Assembly: GCA_003332265.1 (NCBI GenBank)
Contig: QPGA01000034.1
Coordinates: 2,848-46,122 of the forward strand
Length of the DNA: 43,275 bases
Direction of reading: 5' to 3'
Source: Candidatus Accumulibacter meliphilus
GTDB lineage: Bacteria > Pseudomonadota > Gammaproteobacteria > Burkholderiales > Rhodocyclaceae
The notes below the pieces were generated by a model. It saw nothing but the letters and a program-made list of their open reading frames with translations. It was not told where the DNA came from and searched no databases. Both the position numbers and the translations under genes were made by a program. This document shows, piece by piece, positions 15,550 through 24,728 of the stretch. Numbering within the stretch: the first letter of the stretch is position 1; each line of letters starts with the position of its first letter.

Positions 15550-17006
15550 TCGCCGCGCCTGTCGGGAAAACCCTTGATGGTGACAAACGTCTGCAGTTCG
15601 CCGCGCCGCACCAGCAGCGTCACGTTGGCCGACTTGTCAAGCGCCAGCAGCAGCTTGTTGAACTGCTCGGCGCTGCTCAACTCGGTGCTCGTGCCGCGCG
15701 AGATGATCGCCAGGAGCACGTCGCCGGGCCGCAGCTCGGCGCGCGCCGTATTGCCGCGCACTTCCTCGATCAACAAACCCTGCTTGAGCTTGAGTTCACG
15801 CTTCTGCTCCGCAGTCAGCTCCGCGACCACCAGACCGAGTCGATTGGCGGCACGCTCGGCCGGCTTGCCACCGCCGCTGGAGCGGCTGGCAAGTTTTTCT
15901 TCCGGAATTTCGCCGACCACCACGCTCACCTCGCGGCTTGCTCCCTTGCGCCACAACTGCATCGTCGCCTTGCTTCCCGGCCTGGTCGCGGCAACCATAC
16001 GTGGCAGATCGCTGGAGCTGTTAACTGTTTTACCGTCGAATTTCAGGATCACATCGCCGGCCTCGACACCCGCCTTGTCCGCCGGGCCACCGCTCTCGAC
16101 GGCGTTGACCACGGCTCCCGTCGCCTGGCTCAAGCCGAAGGACTCTGCCAATTCCTTGCTCAACTCCTGGATCACCACCCCAATGCGACCGCGGCTGACC
16201 TTGCCAGTGGCGCGTAGCTGTGCCTGCACGTCCATCGCCACGTCGATCGGAATGGCAAAGGAAATGCCCATGAAGCCTCCCGAACGGCTATAGATCTGGG
16301 AGTTGATGCCGACCACCTCGCCCTGAAGATTGAACAGCGGCCCGCCGGAATTTCCAGGGTTGACCGCCACGTCGGTCTGGATGAAGGGGACGTAGTTTTC
16401 CTGCGGCAGCGAGCGCCCCTTGGCGCTGACGATTCCGGCCGTCACGCTGTTGTCAAAGCCGAACGGCGAACCGATGGCCACTACCCACTCGCCGACCTTG
16501 AGCGCGTTCGGGTCACCAAAGCGCACCGTTGGCAAGGAGGTCGCTTCGATCTTGATCAGCGCCACATCGCTGCGCTTGTCAGCACCAATGACGCGGGCCT
16601 TCAGCTCACGCTTGTCGGTCAGACGGACGAGAATCTCGTCGGCAGCGTCGACCACATGCGCATTGGTCAGGATGTAACCGTCGGCGCTGACGATGAACCC
16701 TGAACCAAGAGATCGGCTCTGGAACTCGCGCGGCTCACCCGGCAGCCCAGGCATCCCCGGCATCCCGGGCACTCCTGGTTGACGGGGAATGAAGCGCCGA
16801 AAAAACTCGAACATCGGATCGTCTTCATCGAAGGGAAAGGGATGCGCGCCACGCCCATTGCCGCGCGCGCTCTGGGTGGTACTGATATTCACCACCGCCG
16901 GCCCCTGCTTCTCCACCAACTCGGTGAAGTCAGGCAAGCCGCGACTCTGGGCTTGCGCGAGCAGCGAAAAAACGGTCAACAACAAAGCTGCAAGCAACTG
17001 TTTCAT
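15546..17006 (-). CDS. degP: periplasmic serine protease, DegP/MucD (Do) type
   Basis: This protease/chaperone degrades or refolds damaged envelope proteins. From ATG 17006 (AGGAGG 11 bases upstream) it is 486 residues, with a signal peptide (MKQLLAALLLTVFSLLAQAQ) cleaved near AQA. The catalytic triad is visible as His117 (TNAHVV), Asp147 (DVALIKI) and Ser220 (GNSGGPL), followed by two PDZ domains (about 275-365 and 390-480). The regulatory loop contains PGVPGMPGMPGLPGEP (77-92), a collagen-like Gly/Pro tract. The next gene overlaps by 4 bases. Placement after rpoE-rseC fits the mucD position in the sigma E operon. Confidence 0.95.
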   Translation of the reverse strand: MKQLLAALLLTVFSLLAQAQSRGLPDFTELVEKQGPAVVNISTTQSARGNGRGAHPFPFDEDDPMFEFFRRFIPRQPGVPGMPGMPGLPGEPREFQSRSLGSGFIVSADGYILTNAHVVDAADEILVRLTDKRELKARVIGADKRSDVALIKIEATSLPTVRFGDPNALKVGEWVVAIGSPFGFDNSVTAGIVSAKGRSLPQENYVPFIQTDVAVNPGNSGGPLFNLQGEVVGINSQIYSRSGGFMGISFAIPIDVAMDVQAQLRATGKVSRGRIGVVIQELSKELAESFGLSQATGAVVNAVESGGPADKAGVEAGDVILKFDGKTVNSSSDLPRMVAATRPGSKATMQLWRKGASREVSVVVGEIPEEKLASRSSGGGKPAERAANRLGLVVAELTAEQKRELKLKQGLLIEEVRGNTARAELRPGDVLLAIISRGTSTELSSAEQFNKLLLALDKSANVTLLVRRGELQTFVTIKGFPDRRGE

Positions 17007-17084
17007 GGCAGCAAATACCTCCTGAGAGTCACTACCGCTCAGAGCGGCAGAATGCAACGAATTTGGGGACGGCCGAGAAGAGTG

Positions 17085-17522
17085 TCAAGACGTGATCGAC
17101 GGCTGGCAACGCGGATCGGCGGCATCGCGCCGTTGCGCACGCCGCAAACCCAGCCAGCCGACCAGCAAACCGACAATGGCGCCGCCGATCGCCCCTGCTT
17201 CGCCTGCAGCAGCCGAACCGGCCAGCGCCCCGAGTAACAGCGCCAGCCACGGGAAGGCATAGGCGGCAAGCGCACTGCGCCGAACCGAGCCCTCGCCAAC
17301 GCGCACGCGTACCCGCTCACCCACCGAGCGCCGCTCAGGGTTGGGCACTCGGAAAGTACGCGGCGTGCTGCACAACAGCTTGGCAAGGTTGTTGCCACCG
17401 CAGCCACCAACTTCCCGGCAGCGCCCGCAACCGCTCTCCTCCATACGGATCAAGGCATGCTCGCCGTCAAGCGAGGCCACGGTTCCCCACGCCCCCGTCG
17501 TTGCCAGTTGCTGATCGCCCAT
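17085..17522 (-). CDS. rseC: RseC/MucC family membrane protein
   Basis: RseC proteins modulate sigma E activity or take part in reducing SoxR with the Rsx complex. The 145 residues begin with a small beta domain (WGTVASLDGEHALIRME), then a Cys cluster C32-x2-C35-x5-C41-x9-C51 (SGCGRCREVGGCGG), then two hydrophobic helices (about 84-104 and 108-128) and a basic cytoplasmic tail. ATG 17522 is preferred; GTG 17531 in the same frame would overlap rpoE. The gene starts 2 bases after the rpoE stop, with rseA and rseB missing from their usual place. Confidence 0.9.
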   Translation of the reverse strand: MGDQQLATTGAWGTVASLDGEHALIRMEESGCGRCREVGGCGGNNLAKLLCSTPRTFRVPNPERRSVGERVRVRVGEGSVRRSALAAYAFPWLALLLGALAGSAAAGEAGAIGGAIVGLLVGWLGLRRAQRRDAADPRCQPSITS

Positions 17523-17524
17523 GC

Positions 17525-18124
17525 CTACCACCGGCGATCGGCAGTCGTATCGAGCAGCGGCCGCAATTTCTCGGCTACCGCCTCACGGGCACGGAAAATA
17601 CGTGAGCGCACGGTCCCGATCGGACAACTCATGGCCTCCGCAATTTCCTCGTAGCTCAAGCCATCAATCTCGCGCAGGACAATTGCGCTACGCAACTCGT
17701 CCGGCAGCCCGTCCATCGCGGCATTGATGGTTTCGCCGATCTGCTTGGACTGCAAGAGGCTTTCCGGTGTGTTGATGTCGCGCAACTGGTCGGCATCCTC
17801 GAAACTCTCCGCCTCCTGGGCATCGAATTCCGTCGATGTCGGTGCACGCCGCCCCTGGGCAACCAGATAGTTCTTCGCCGTATTGATGCCAATTCGATAC
17901 AGCCAGGTATAAAACGCACTGTCGCCCCGAAACGACGGCAGCGCCCGATAAGCCTTGATGAAAGCCTCCTGCGCGACATCGTCGACTTCAGCCGCGTCGC
18001 GTATGAAACGCGACAACAAGCGCGCGAGCTTGCGCTGATATTTTGCGACCAAGAGCTCGAAAGCATGCTTGTCGCCGGCCTGTGCGCGTTCAACCAGTAG
18101 CTGGTCAATCTCGCGTTCACTCAT
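17525..18124 (-). CDS. rpoE: RNA polymerase sigma E (envelope stress ECF sigma factor)
   Basis: Region 2 (QEAFIKAYRALPSFRGDSAFYTWLYRI) and the following NTAKNYLVAQGRR are nearly those of E. coli RpoE, and region 4 reads LREIDGLSYEEIAEAMSCPIGTVRSRIFRAREAV in full. The 199 residues are a complete ECF02-type sigma factor that directs envelope-stress genes such as degP, located two genes downstream. No anti-sigma gene adjoins it. No GAACTT/TCTGA-type sigma E autoregulatory promoter is obvious upstream. An inverted repeat brackets a TATACT box at 18161-18181. Confidence 0.97.
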   Translation of the reverse strand: MSEREIDQLLVERAQAGDKHAFELLVAKYQRKLARLLSRFIRDAAEVDDVAQEAFIKAYRALPSFRGDSAFYTWLYRIGINTAKNYLVAQGRRAPTSTEFDAQEAESFEDADQLRDINTPESLLQSKQIGETINAAMDGLPDELRSAIVLREIDGLSYEEIAEAMSCPIGTVRSRIFRAREAVAEKLRPLLDTTADRRW

Positions 18125-18160
18125 GCTCTCTGCTTATCCTGTTGAAGACGATATCGTTAT

Positions 18161-18181
18161 TTGCGCAAAAGTATAGCGCAA
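18161..18181 (-). promoter_or_regulatory. inverted repeat bracketing a candidate rpoE -10
   Basis: TTGCGC (18161-18166) and GCGCAA (18176-18181) are a perfect 6-base inverted repeat. The 9-base spacer contains TATACT when read toward rpoE (18175-18170). The layout would suit an operator over the -10 region; no regulator is implied by the sequence. Confidence 0.4.
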
Positions 18182-18283
18182 GCCTTCAATGCTCATCGTA
18201 ACAGAGCGTGCGCAGCGACGCTGGCCCTGCTCGGCCTGGAAATGGCCGCGCGATGAAGAGCTATTGCAGCGCCATGCACATGC

Positions 18284-18289
18284 TATAGT
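18284..18289 (+). promoter_or_regulatory. extended -10 promoter candidate for nadB
   Basis: TGC-TATAGT is an extended -10 element (TGn plus five of six consensus bases), 29 bases before the proposed GTG start of nadB. The nearest -35-like TTGCAG (18264-18269) is only 14 bases away, so it would have to rely on the extended -10. Confidence 0.5.
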
Positions 18290-18318
18290 TGCAGCCCCTT
18301 ACTGGCAGGATCTCCAGC

Positions 18319-19890
18319 GTGCCGCTTTGCTCCGACGTTCTCATCATTGGCAGCGGCCTGGCTGGGCAAGCGGCCGCACTTCGGCTGGCACCATCGCGCA
18401 AGGTCACGTTGATCAGCAAGCGCACGCTGGAAGACAGCGCCTCGAGTTGGGCACAGGGCGGCATCGCGGCAGTTCTCGACAATCGCGACTCGATCGAAGC
18501 GCACATCTGCGACACGATTAACGCTGGCGCGCTGCTCAACGACCCGCGGGCGACGCGCTTCGTGATCGAGAACGGTCGCCGAGCAGTCGACTGGCTGATT
18601 GAACAGGGGGTCCCCTTCACCCGCGATCAGGACGGCTACCATCTGGCCCAGGAGGGCGGCCACAGTGCCCGACGCGTCATCCACGTCGCCGACGCGACCG
18701 GTCTGGCCGTTCAGACGACCCTGACGCACAAGGTTCGCCAGCATCCCAATATCACCATCCTCGAACAGCACATCGCCGTCGACCTGATTACCGGCGAAAA
18801 ACTGGGGCTGGCCGAGCGACGGTGCTACGGTGCCTATGTACTGGATAACACCACCGGAGAGGTGTTGACCCTCGGCGCTCAACACACTCTGATCGCCACC
18901 GGTGGCGCCGGCAAAGTCTATCTCTATACGACCAATCCAGACACTTCCACCGGCGACGGTATCGCCATGGCCTGGCGTGCCGGCTGCCGGGTGGCGAACA
19001 TGGAGTTCATCCAGTTTCATCCGACCTGCCTCTACCATCCGCAGGCCAAGTCCTTCCTGATTTCGGAAGCGGTTCGTGGCGAAGGAGGCCGCCTCTTGCT
19101 GCCGGACGGCAGGCGCTTCATGCCCCGGCACGATGCACGCGCCGAACTCGCGCCCCGCGACGTCGTCGCCCGGGCCATCGATTTCGAAATGAAGAAGCGC
19201 GGTCTGGACTGTGTCTACCTCGACATCTCGCACAAGCCAGCGGCCTTTCTCGCTGAGCACTTCCCGAACATCATGGCCCGCTGCCTTGAATTGGGTATCG
19301 ACATTACCTGTGAGCCGATCCCGGTGGTTCCAGCCGCGCACTACACCTGTGGAGGAGTGCTTACCGACCTGCGTGCGCGCACCGACGTTGCTGGTCTCTA
19401 CGTCGCCGGCGAAGCGTCCTGTACCGGCCTGCACGGCGCCAATCGCCTGGCCAGCAACTCGCTGCTCGAATGTCTGGTATTCGCCGAAGCGGCCGCCAAT
19501 GACATTCTCGAACAAGACGAAAGCGAGCTGCCGGAGCTTCCACCATGGGACGACAGCCGCGTCAGCGATCCCGATGAAGAAATCGTCATCGCCCACAACT
19601 GGTATGAGTTGCGACGCTTCATGTGGGACTACGTCGGCATCGTACGGACCACCAAGCGCCTGCAGCGCGCGCAGAATCGAATTCGCCTGCTGATCCGTGA
19701 AATTGACGATTTCTACTCGCTGTTCCGGGTCAGCCACGATTTGATCGAGCTACGCAACCTGGTGGTGACTGCCGACCTGATCACTCGCTGCGCACTGCGC
19801 CGCCATGAAAGCCGCGGCTTGCACTCCAGCCGCAATTATCCCGAAACGCTGGAACGTGCCCGCAACACGGTGCTCAGACGCCGCCTTTGA
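18319..19890 (+). CDS. nadB: L-aspartate oxidase
   Basis: NadB oxidises L-aspartate to iminoaspartate with FAD, the first step of NAD synthesis. The protein starts [17 protein letters not shown]; the dinucleotide-binding GSGLAG is at 11-16. It also shows [56 protein letters not shown] and [16 protein letters not shown], all standard for NadB. GTG 18319 (AGGA 10 bases upstream) gives 523 residues and fits the fold; the frame is open back to TTG 18289. Its 3' end overlaps the convergent YgfX-like gene by 17 bases. It diverges from rpoE, as is common in this part of the proteobacteria. Confidence 0.97.
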   Translation: MPLCSDVLIIGSGLAGQAAALRLAPSRKVTLISKRTLEDSASSWAQGGIAAVLDNRDSIEAHICDTINAGALLNDPRATRFVIENGRRAVDWLIEQGVPFTRDQDGYHLAQEGGHSARRVIHVADATGLAVQTTLTHKVRQHPNITILEQHIAVDLITGEKLGLAERRCYGAYVLDNTTGEVLTLGAQHTLIATGGAGKVYLYTTNPDTSTGDGIAMAWRAGCRVANMEFIQFHPTCLYHPQAKSFLISEAVRGEGGRLLLPDGRRFMPRHDARAELAPRDVVARAIDFEMKKRGLDCVYLDISHKPAAFLAEHFPNIMARCLELGIDITCEPIPVVPAAHYTCGGVLTDLRARTDVAGLYVAGEASCTGLHGANRLASNSLLECLVFAEAAANDILEQDESELPELPPWDDSRVSDPDEEIVIAHNWYELRRFMWDYVGIVRTTKRLQRAQNRIRLLIREIDDFYSLFRVSHDLIELRNLVVTADLITRCALRRHESRGLHSSRNYPETLERARNTVLRRRL

Positions 19891-20308
19891 GCTGACTGGA
19901 ATCTACCCGCCAACGCAGCCACAGGCGAAGCAGACGAAACTGCTCAGTTGACATGCTGTCGGGAAAAAGCGCAAGGGTCTCCAGCCGCCCCGACTCGCCA
20001 TCACGGACGCGCAAGACCAGAAACTGGCTGAAAACGACCGTGTCCGGCTGGACCCGTACGAAAACCTGGTCGCCATTGGCGAAGTGGCAGCTCAGTTCGC
20101 CGCTTGCCGCCAGGCGCAGACCGACGACTCTCGACGGCCGCCAGATCTGCCGCCACTGCGACAAGGCAACAAACGCCAGCAGCAGCAAGCGGATGCTCAG
20201 AGGCCAGGGCAAAACGAAGAGGCTCGCCGCAGCCAGCCCATGCAGCAAGGCCGTCAGGACAAACAGCAGACGCGAGCGGCGCAGAGCGATATCGATCGGC
20301 AACTGCAT
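19874..20308 (-). CDS. YgfX-like membrane protein
   Basis: This 144-residue protein has a short basic N-terminus, two closely spaced transmembrane helices (about 13-33 and 36-50, [20 protein letters not shown] and [13 protein letters not shown]), then a soluble beta-rich domain ([28 protein letters not shown]). This matches the YgfX/CptA-type layout. Members of that family have been linked to cell morphology or a membrane toxin role in E. coli, but function here is unknown. It lies 31 bases after fabF and runs 17 bases into the convergent nadB end. Confidence 0.65.
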   Translation of the reverse strand: MQLPIDIALRRSRLLFVLTALLHGLAAASLFVLPWPLSIRLLLLAFVALSQWRQIWRPSRVVGLRLAASGELSCHFANGDQVFVRVQPDTVVFSQFLVLRVRDGESGRLETLALFPDSMSTEQFRLLRLWLRWRVDSSQLKGGV

Positions 20309-20339
20309 GCCATGCGCGCACCCGTCAGGACGCCAGGAA

Positions 20340-21578
20340 CTAGATCCGCTTCAAGACCACGGTGGCGTTGGTACCGCCGAAGCCGAAGGAGTTTGAAATG
20401 GCGACATCGATCTTGAGCTGACGCGCCTCATTGGCGCAATAGTCGAGATCGCAGCCTTCTCCGGGATTGAAGAGGTTGATGGTCGGCGGCGCTATCTGAT
20501 GGTAGATCGCCAGCGCCGAGAACAACGCCTCAACGCCACCCGCAGCACCGAGAAGATGGCCGGTCATCGACTTGGTGGAATTGACCACCAGCTTGCTTGC
20601 GTGATCGCCGAAAGCGCGCTTGACGGCAATGGTTTCCGCCTTGTCGCCCAGAGGAGTCGAAGTACCATGTGCATTGACGTACTGCACATCCTCCGGATTC
20701 AGCTGTGCGTTACGCAAGGCATTGCCCATGCAACGCGCCGCCCCCTCACCGTCGTCGCACGGTGCGGTGATGTGGTTGGCGTCGGCACTCATACCGAAAC
20801 CCACCAGCTCGCAATAGATGCGCGCGCCGCGTGCCTTGGCATGTTCGTATTCTTCCAGCACTACGACGCCGGCGCCCTCACTGAGTACGAAGCCGTCGCG
20901 ATCCCGGTCCCAGGGACGGCTCGCAGTCTGCGGGTCGTCGTTGCGCGTGGATAGGGCACGTGGAGCGCAAAAACCTCCCAGGCCCAGGTTCGACACGCAG
21001 CCTTCAGCGCCACCGGCAATCATCACGTCGGCATCGCCGTATTCGATCAGGCGGCCCGCATCACCGATGCTGTGCGTCCCCGTCGAACAAGCGCTGACCA
21101 GCGAAATGTTGGGGCCCTTGTAGCCATACATGATCGACAGGTTGCCTGAGATCATGTTGATGATCGAACCGGGAACGAAGAACGGCGACACTTTGCGCAC
21201 CCCACCTGCAGCAAAATCGTCGCAGGTGTTCTCGATCATCGGCAGACCGCCGATGCCGGAACCGATCGATACGCCGACTCGCTCGGCCTGCGCCGGGTGC
21301 GCTTCGAGCCCGGCGTCGCGGATAGCCTGAATGCCTGCCGCCATGCCGTAATGGATGAAGACATCCATGCGGCGCGCTTCTTTTACCGAGAGGTACTGGC
21401 CAATGTTGAAGTCCCGCACTTCACCAGCGATCTGCACGGGAAAGCTGGAAACATCAAAACGAGTGATCCGGTCAATGCCGGAACGTCCGGCAATGATGTT
21501 CTGCCAGGCCGTTTCAACGGAATTACCAACCGGAGAAAGGATACCAAGGCCAGTGATAACGACTCTGCGACGTGCCAA
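20340..21578 (-). CDS. fabF: 3-oxoacyl-[acyl-carrier-protein] synthase II
   Basis: FabF elongates acyl-ACP with malonyl-ACP and controls unsaturated chain length. The 412 residues carry the complete Cys-His-His triad: Cys164 in VSACSTGTHS, His304 in NAHGTSTPLGD and His341 in MTGHLLGAAGG, plus the SFGFGGTNATVV loop near the C-terminus. It follows acpP by 116 bases, ending the fatty-acid cluster before the YgfX-like gene. Confidence 0.98.
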   Translation of the reverse strand: MARRRVVITGLGILSPVGNSVETAWQNIIAGRSGIDRITRFDVSSFPVQIAGEVRDFNIGQYLSVKEARRMDVFIHYGMAAGIQAIRDAGLEAHPAQAERVGVSIGSGIGGLPMIENTCDDFAAGGVRKVSPFFVPGSIINMISGNLSIMYGYKGPNISLVSACSTGTHSIGDAGRLIEYGDADVMIAGGAEGCVSNLGLGGFCAPRALSTRNDDPQTASRPWDRDRDGFVLSEGAGVVVLEEYEHAKARGARIYCELVGFGMSADANHITAPCDDGEGAARCMGNALRNAQLNPEDVQYVNAHGTSTPLGDKAETIAVKRAFGDHASKLVVNSTKSMTGHLLGAAGGVEALFSALAIYHQIAPPTINLFNPGEGCDLDYCANEARQLKIDVAISNSFGFGGTNATVVLKRI

Positions 21579-21694
21579 CTTGAGCTCCGGGAGTAGAAGA
21601 TGCTGAAGCGGAAAAGCTTGCCATCACTCCCCACCGAGGACGGCCCCTTGCAGAGCCTGACCGCAGGGATCGTGGATAGCGTCTACGGGAGAAC

Positions 21695-21931
21695 TTACTT
21701 CTTGTGCGAACTGACGTAGTCGATAGCCTGCTGCACGGTGGTGATTTTCTCGGCTTCGTCATCCGGAATCTCGCACTCGAACTCTTCCTCCAGAGCCATT
21801 ACTAGTTCGACTGTATCGAGCGAATCAGCGCCGAGATCGTCGACGAACGACGATTCATTCTTGATGTCCGCTTCGTTGACCCCGAGTTGTTCGGCGACGA
21901 TCTTCTTGACACGTTGCTCAATATTTTCCAC
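21695..21931 (-). CDS. acpP: acyl carrier protein
   Basis: The 78-residue acidic helical protein carries the phosphopantetheine site Ser37 in [18 protein letters not shown]. It is the acyl carrier for the Fab enzymes around it and is activated by AcpS (8743-9120). A GAAGGAG Shine-Dalgarno precedes the ATG. It has its own promoter at 21977-22005 inside the fabG-acpP gap, consistent with the high level of ACP cells need. Confidence 0.98.
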   Translation of the reverse strand: MENIEQRVKKIVAEQLGVNEADIKNESSFVDDLGADSLDTVELVMALEEEFECEIPDDEAEKITTVQQAIDYVSSHKK

Positions 21932-21976
21932 AAAAGTGCTCCTTCTCAGAGTTCATAGGTAAAACAGAAATGCGCC

Positions 21977-22005
21977 ATTCTAGCAAAATGGCCCAAACTT
22001 ACCAA
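21977..22005 (-). promoter_or_regulatory. sigma-70 promoter of acpP
   Basis: On the minus strand TTGGTA (22005-22000) and TAGAAT (21982-21977) are 17 bases apart, and the -10 is extended by TGC. It lies 45 bases before the acpP ATG. Confidence 0.7.
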
Positions 22006-22050
22006 ACATCAGTCGATGCTGCCCGGACGCTTTTTCGTCCACAACCGATT

Positions 22051-22803
22051 TCAACCAGTAAACATGCCGCCGTTGACGTGAATCGTCGTGCCAGTAACGT
22101 AAGCAGCCCCGGCCGACGCCAGGAAAGCAACCGCCGCCGCCACTTCCTGCGGAGATCCGAGCCGAGCAAGCGGGACGCCAAGCAGCAGAGCTGCTTTCTG
22201 TTTGTCGTCGAGTGCGCGCGTCATATCAGTGTCGATTAGACCAGGCGCCACGCAATTGACGGTGATGTTGCGACTGCCCAGTTCTCGAGCCAGTGCCCGG
22301 CTCATGCCGGCAACGCCGGCCTTGGCAGCGCAGTAATTGGCCTGACCCGGATTGCCGGCGTGACCGACAACCGAGGTGACGTTGATGATGCGACCGTAGC
22401 GCGCCTTCATCATGCCGCGCATCACCGCCCGGCAAAGGCGGAAAACCGCTTTCAGGTTGGTATCGAGCACGTTTTCCCACTCGTCGTCCTTCAGACGCAT
22501 CGACAGGTTGTCGCGCGTGATTCCGGCGTTATTGACCAGCACCGACAGCGCACCGTACGTCTTCTCGATGTGACTGATCACGGCATCTATCTGCTCAGCA
22601 TCGCGAACTTCCAGCACAACGCCCTCACCCGCGCTGCCCGCAGCCAGCAGAGCCGCAGAAATTGTTGCCGCGCCTTCACCTGTCGTTGCCGTACCGATCA
22701 CCGTGGCGCCAAGGCGACCCAGTTCGAGCGCGATCGCCGCACCAATGCCGCGAGAGGCACCGGTGACCAAAGCCACTTGTCCGTTGAGCATTCCCGTCCC
22801 CAT
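22051..22803 (-). CDS. fabG: 3-oxoacyl-[acyl-carrier-protein] reductase
   Basis: FabG is the NADPH-dependent reductase of the elongation cycle. This short-chain dehydrogenase has GASRGIG (15-21), NNAG (91-94), Ser144, Tyr157 and Lys161 (YCAAK), and the C-terminal GTTIHVNGGMF. The 250 residues are four longer at the N-terminus than usual; ATG 22791 (MLNGQVALVTG) is an alternative start. It follows fabD by 5 bases. Confidence 0.98.
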   Translation of the reverse strand: MGTGMLNGQVALVTGASRGIGAAIALELGRLGATVIGTATTGEGAATISAALLAAGSAGEGVVLEVRDAEQIDAVISHIEKTYGALSVLVNNAGITRDNLSMRLKDDEWENVLDTNLKAVFRLCRAVMRGMMKARYGRIINVTSVVGHAGNPGQANYCAAKAGVAGMSRALARELGSRNITVNCVAPGLIDTDMTRALDDKQKAALLLGVPLARLGSPQEVAAAVAFLASAGAAYVTGTTIHVNGGMFTG

Positions 22804-22808
22804 CGTCT

Positions 22809-23750
22809 CTAACCGAGATGTTCGACAGCGGCGTCGACCGCCGCCAGATCAGCCAAGGCAACGCCAGCCAGGGTCGCTGCGCAACGTTTGGTCAAGCCTG
22901 CCAGCACCTTGCCCGGCCCACATTCGGCCACCGTCGTCACATTCATTCCCGCGATCTTCTGTATCGTCTCCACCCAGCGCACCGGCGAGTATGCCTGTCG
23001 AATCAAGGCGTCCTTGATCCGGTCAGGGTCCGACTCGATCGCCACATCGGCGTTGTTGATCACCGGGATCTGCGGCGCAGCGAAGTCAAGATCGGCGAGG
23101 CGGGCAGCCAGTTTATCGGCTGCCGGTCGGATCAGCGACGAGTGAAAAGGCGCCGAAACTGGCAACAACAGCGCGCGCTTCGCACCACGCGCCTTGCAGC
23201 CTGCGCAGGCCAGCTCCACCGCCGCCTTGCTGCCGGCGATCACCGTCTGCCCCGGACCATTGAAATTGACCGCTTCGACGACCTCGCCATCGCCAGCCGC
23301 AGCGGCTGCCTCGACACAGGCCTCGGTGATCTTCTCGTCATCGAGACCAAGAACGGCCGCCATCGCGCCCGCCCCAGCCGGCACGGCTTCCTGCATCGCG
23401 GCGGCGCGCAGCCGAACCAGCGGCACTGCATCCTGGAAGGGGATGACTCCGGCAGCAACCAGTGCCGAGTACTCGCCAAGACTGTGCCCGGCGACGACGG
23501 CCGGCAACTTGCCACCGCGTTCCAGCCACAGACGATAGACCGCGACGCCAGCGGTGAGCATCAGCGGTTGCGTGTTGACGGTTTGCGCCAAGGCTTCGGC
23601 CGGACCATCGATCAACAATTGCCAGAGATCCTGCGACAGCGCCGCCGATGCTTCGTCGAAGGTCGCCCGCAGCACAGGCGAATCGCCATAGGCGGCCATC
23701 ATCCCGACCGATTGCGAACCCTGACCCGGAAAAACGAATGCGAAAGCCAT
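22809..23750 (-). CDS. fabD: malonyl-CoA:ACP transacylase
   Basis: FabD loads malonyl groups onto ACP. From ATG 23750 it is 313 residues (MAFAFVFPGQGSQSVGMM). The nucleophile Ser90 sits in VAGHSLGEYSAL, His203 in PVSAPFHSSLI, and the C-terminal ECGPGKVLAGLTKR block is present. The frame is open 98 codons further upstream, but that part overlaps fabH antisense-like sequence and is not coding. GGGAAG lies about 10 bases before the ATG, and fabH ends 17 bases upstream. Confidence 0.98.
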   Translation of the reverse strand: MAFAFVFPGQGSQSVGMMAAYGDSPVLRATFDEASAALSQDLWQLLIDGPAEALAQTVNTQPLMLTAGVAVYRLWLERGGKLPAVVAGHSLGEYSALVAAGVIPFQDAVPLVRLRAAAMQEAVPAGAGAMAAVLGLDDEKITEACVEAAAAAGDGEVVEAVNFNGPGQTVIAGSKAAVELACAGCKARGAKRALLLPVSAPFHSSLIRPAADKLAARLADLDFAAPQIPVINNADVAIESDPDRIKDALIRQAYSPVRWVETIQKIAGMNVTTVAECGPGKVLAGLTKRCAATLAGVALADLAAVDAAVEHLG

Positions 23751-23767
23751 CTTGTATTGCTTCCCTT

Positions 23768-24727
23768 CTATAGTTCGAGCAGCACGGCGCCCCAGGTGAA
23801 ACCACCACCGACGCCTTCGAGCATGATTTTCTGACCGGCCTTGATGCGCCCGTCGCGAACCGCCTCGTCGAGGGCCAGTGGCACGGATGCCGCTGACGTA
23901 TTGCCATGTCGATCGACGGTCACCACCACCTTGTCCATCGACATCTTGACGCGTTTCGCTGTCGCCTCGAGGATGCGAACGTTGGCCTGATGCGGAATCA
24001 ACCAGTCGATGTCTGACGACGCGATGCCGGCGGCCTGACAGCACTCATCCGCCACTTCCGCGAGCACGCGCACGGCGAATTTGAAGACGGCCTGGCCGTC
24101 CATGCGCAAGAAGGGATCGCCGGTAACCTTGCCACCGCAGACGCTACCGGGAACCGACAGGATAGCGTGGTGGGCACCGTCCGCATGCAAGGCAGAGGCC
24201 AGAATTCCCGGCTTGTCGGACGCCTCGAGAACGACCGCACCAGCCCCATCACCGAAGAGCACACAGGTGCCCCGATCAGACCAGTCAAGAATGCGTGAAA
24301 ACACTTCCGCGCCGACGATCAGAGCCCGGCGATGACTACCCGAGCGGATGAATTTCTCGGCAATCGTCAAGCCATAGACGAAACCGCTGCACACCGCCTG
24401 CACATCGAAAGCGGTCGCGCCACGATTGCCCAGTTTGCCCTGCAGCAAGCACGCGGTGCTCGGAAAGATGAAGTCCGGGGTCGAAGTGGCGACAATGATC
24501 AAGTCCAGGTCGGTGGCATCCAGACCGGCCGCCATTAGCGCTCGTTTGCTCGCTTCTAGGGCCAGATCGCTGGCGTTCTCGCCGTTCGCCACAAGATGAC
24601 GAGACTTGATGCCGGTTCGGCTGACGATCCACTCATCGCTGGTGTCGATGCCGCGACTCGCGAGATCGTCGTTGCTGACCGGCGGCCCGGGCAGATAACT
24701 GCCGATACCGGTGATGCGGGAGAACAT
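23768..24727 (-). CDS. fabH: 3-oxoacyl-[acyl-carrier-protein] synthase III
   Basis: FabH starts fatty acid synthesis by condensing acetyl-CoA with malonyl-ACP. The 319 residues from ATG 24727 show Cys113 in [13 protein letters not shown], His245 in [11 protein letters not shown] and Asn275 in [15 protein letters not shown], the complete triad. The frame extends upstream into plsX without family similarity. The start lies 1 base after the plsX stop, so the two are translationally linked. Confidence 0.98.
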   Translation of the reverse strand: MFSRITGIGSYLPGPPVSNDDLASRGIDTSDEWIVSRTGIKSRHLVANGENASDLALEASKRALMAAGLDATDLDLIIVATSTPDFIFPSTACLLQGKLGNRGATAFDVQAVCSGFVYGLTIAEKFIRSGSHRRALIVGAEVFSRILDWSDRGTCVLFGDGAGAVVLEASDKPGILASALHADGAHHAILSVPGSVCGGKVTGDPFLRMDGQAVFKFAVRVLAEVADECCQAAGIASSDIDWLIPHQANVRILEATAKRVKMSMDKVVVTVDRHGNTSAASVPLALDEAVRDGRIKAGQKIMLEGVGGGFTWGAVLLEL

Positions 24728-24728
24728 G

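Noticed and set aside
18283-19737. 484-codon minus-strand frame opposite nadB
   Set aside because: nadB is unmistakable on the plus strand; the reverse frame has no recognisable motif or ribosome binding site.
23751-24044. 98-codon N-terminal extension of FabD
   Set aside because: It overlaps the coding part of fabH in another frame and has no similarity to the family; ATG 23750 begins the canonical sequence.
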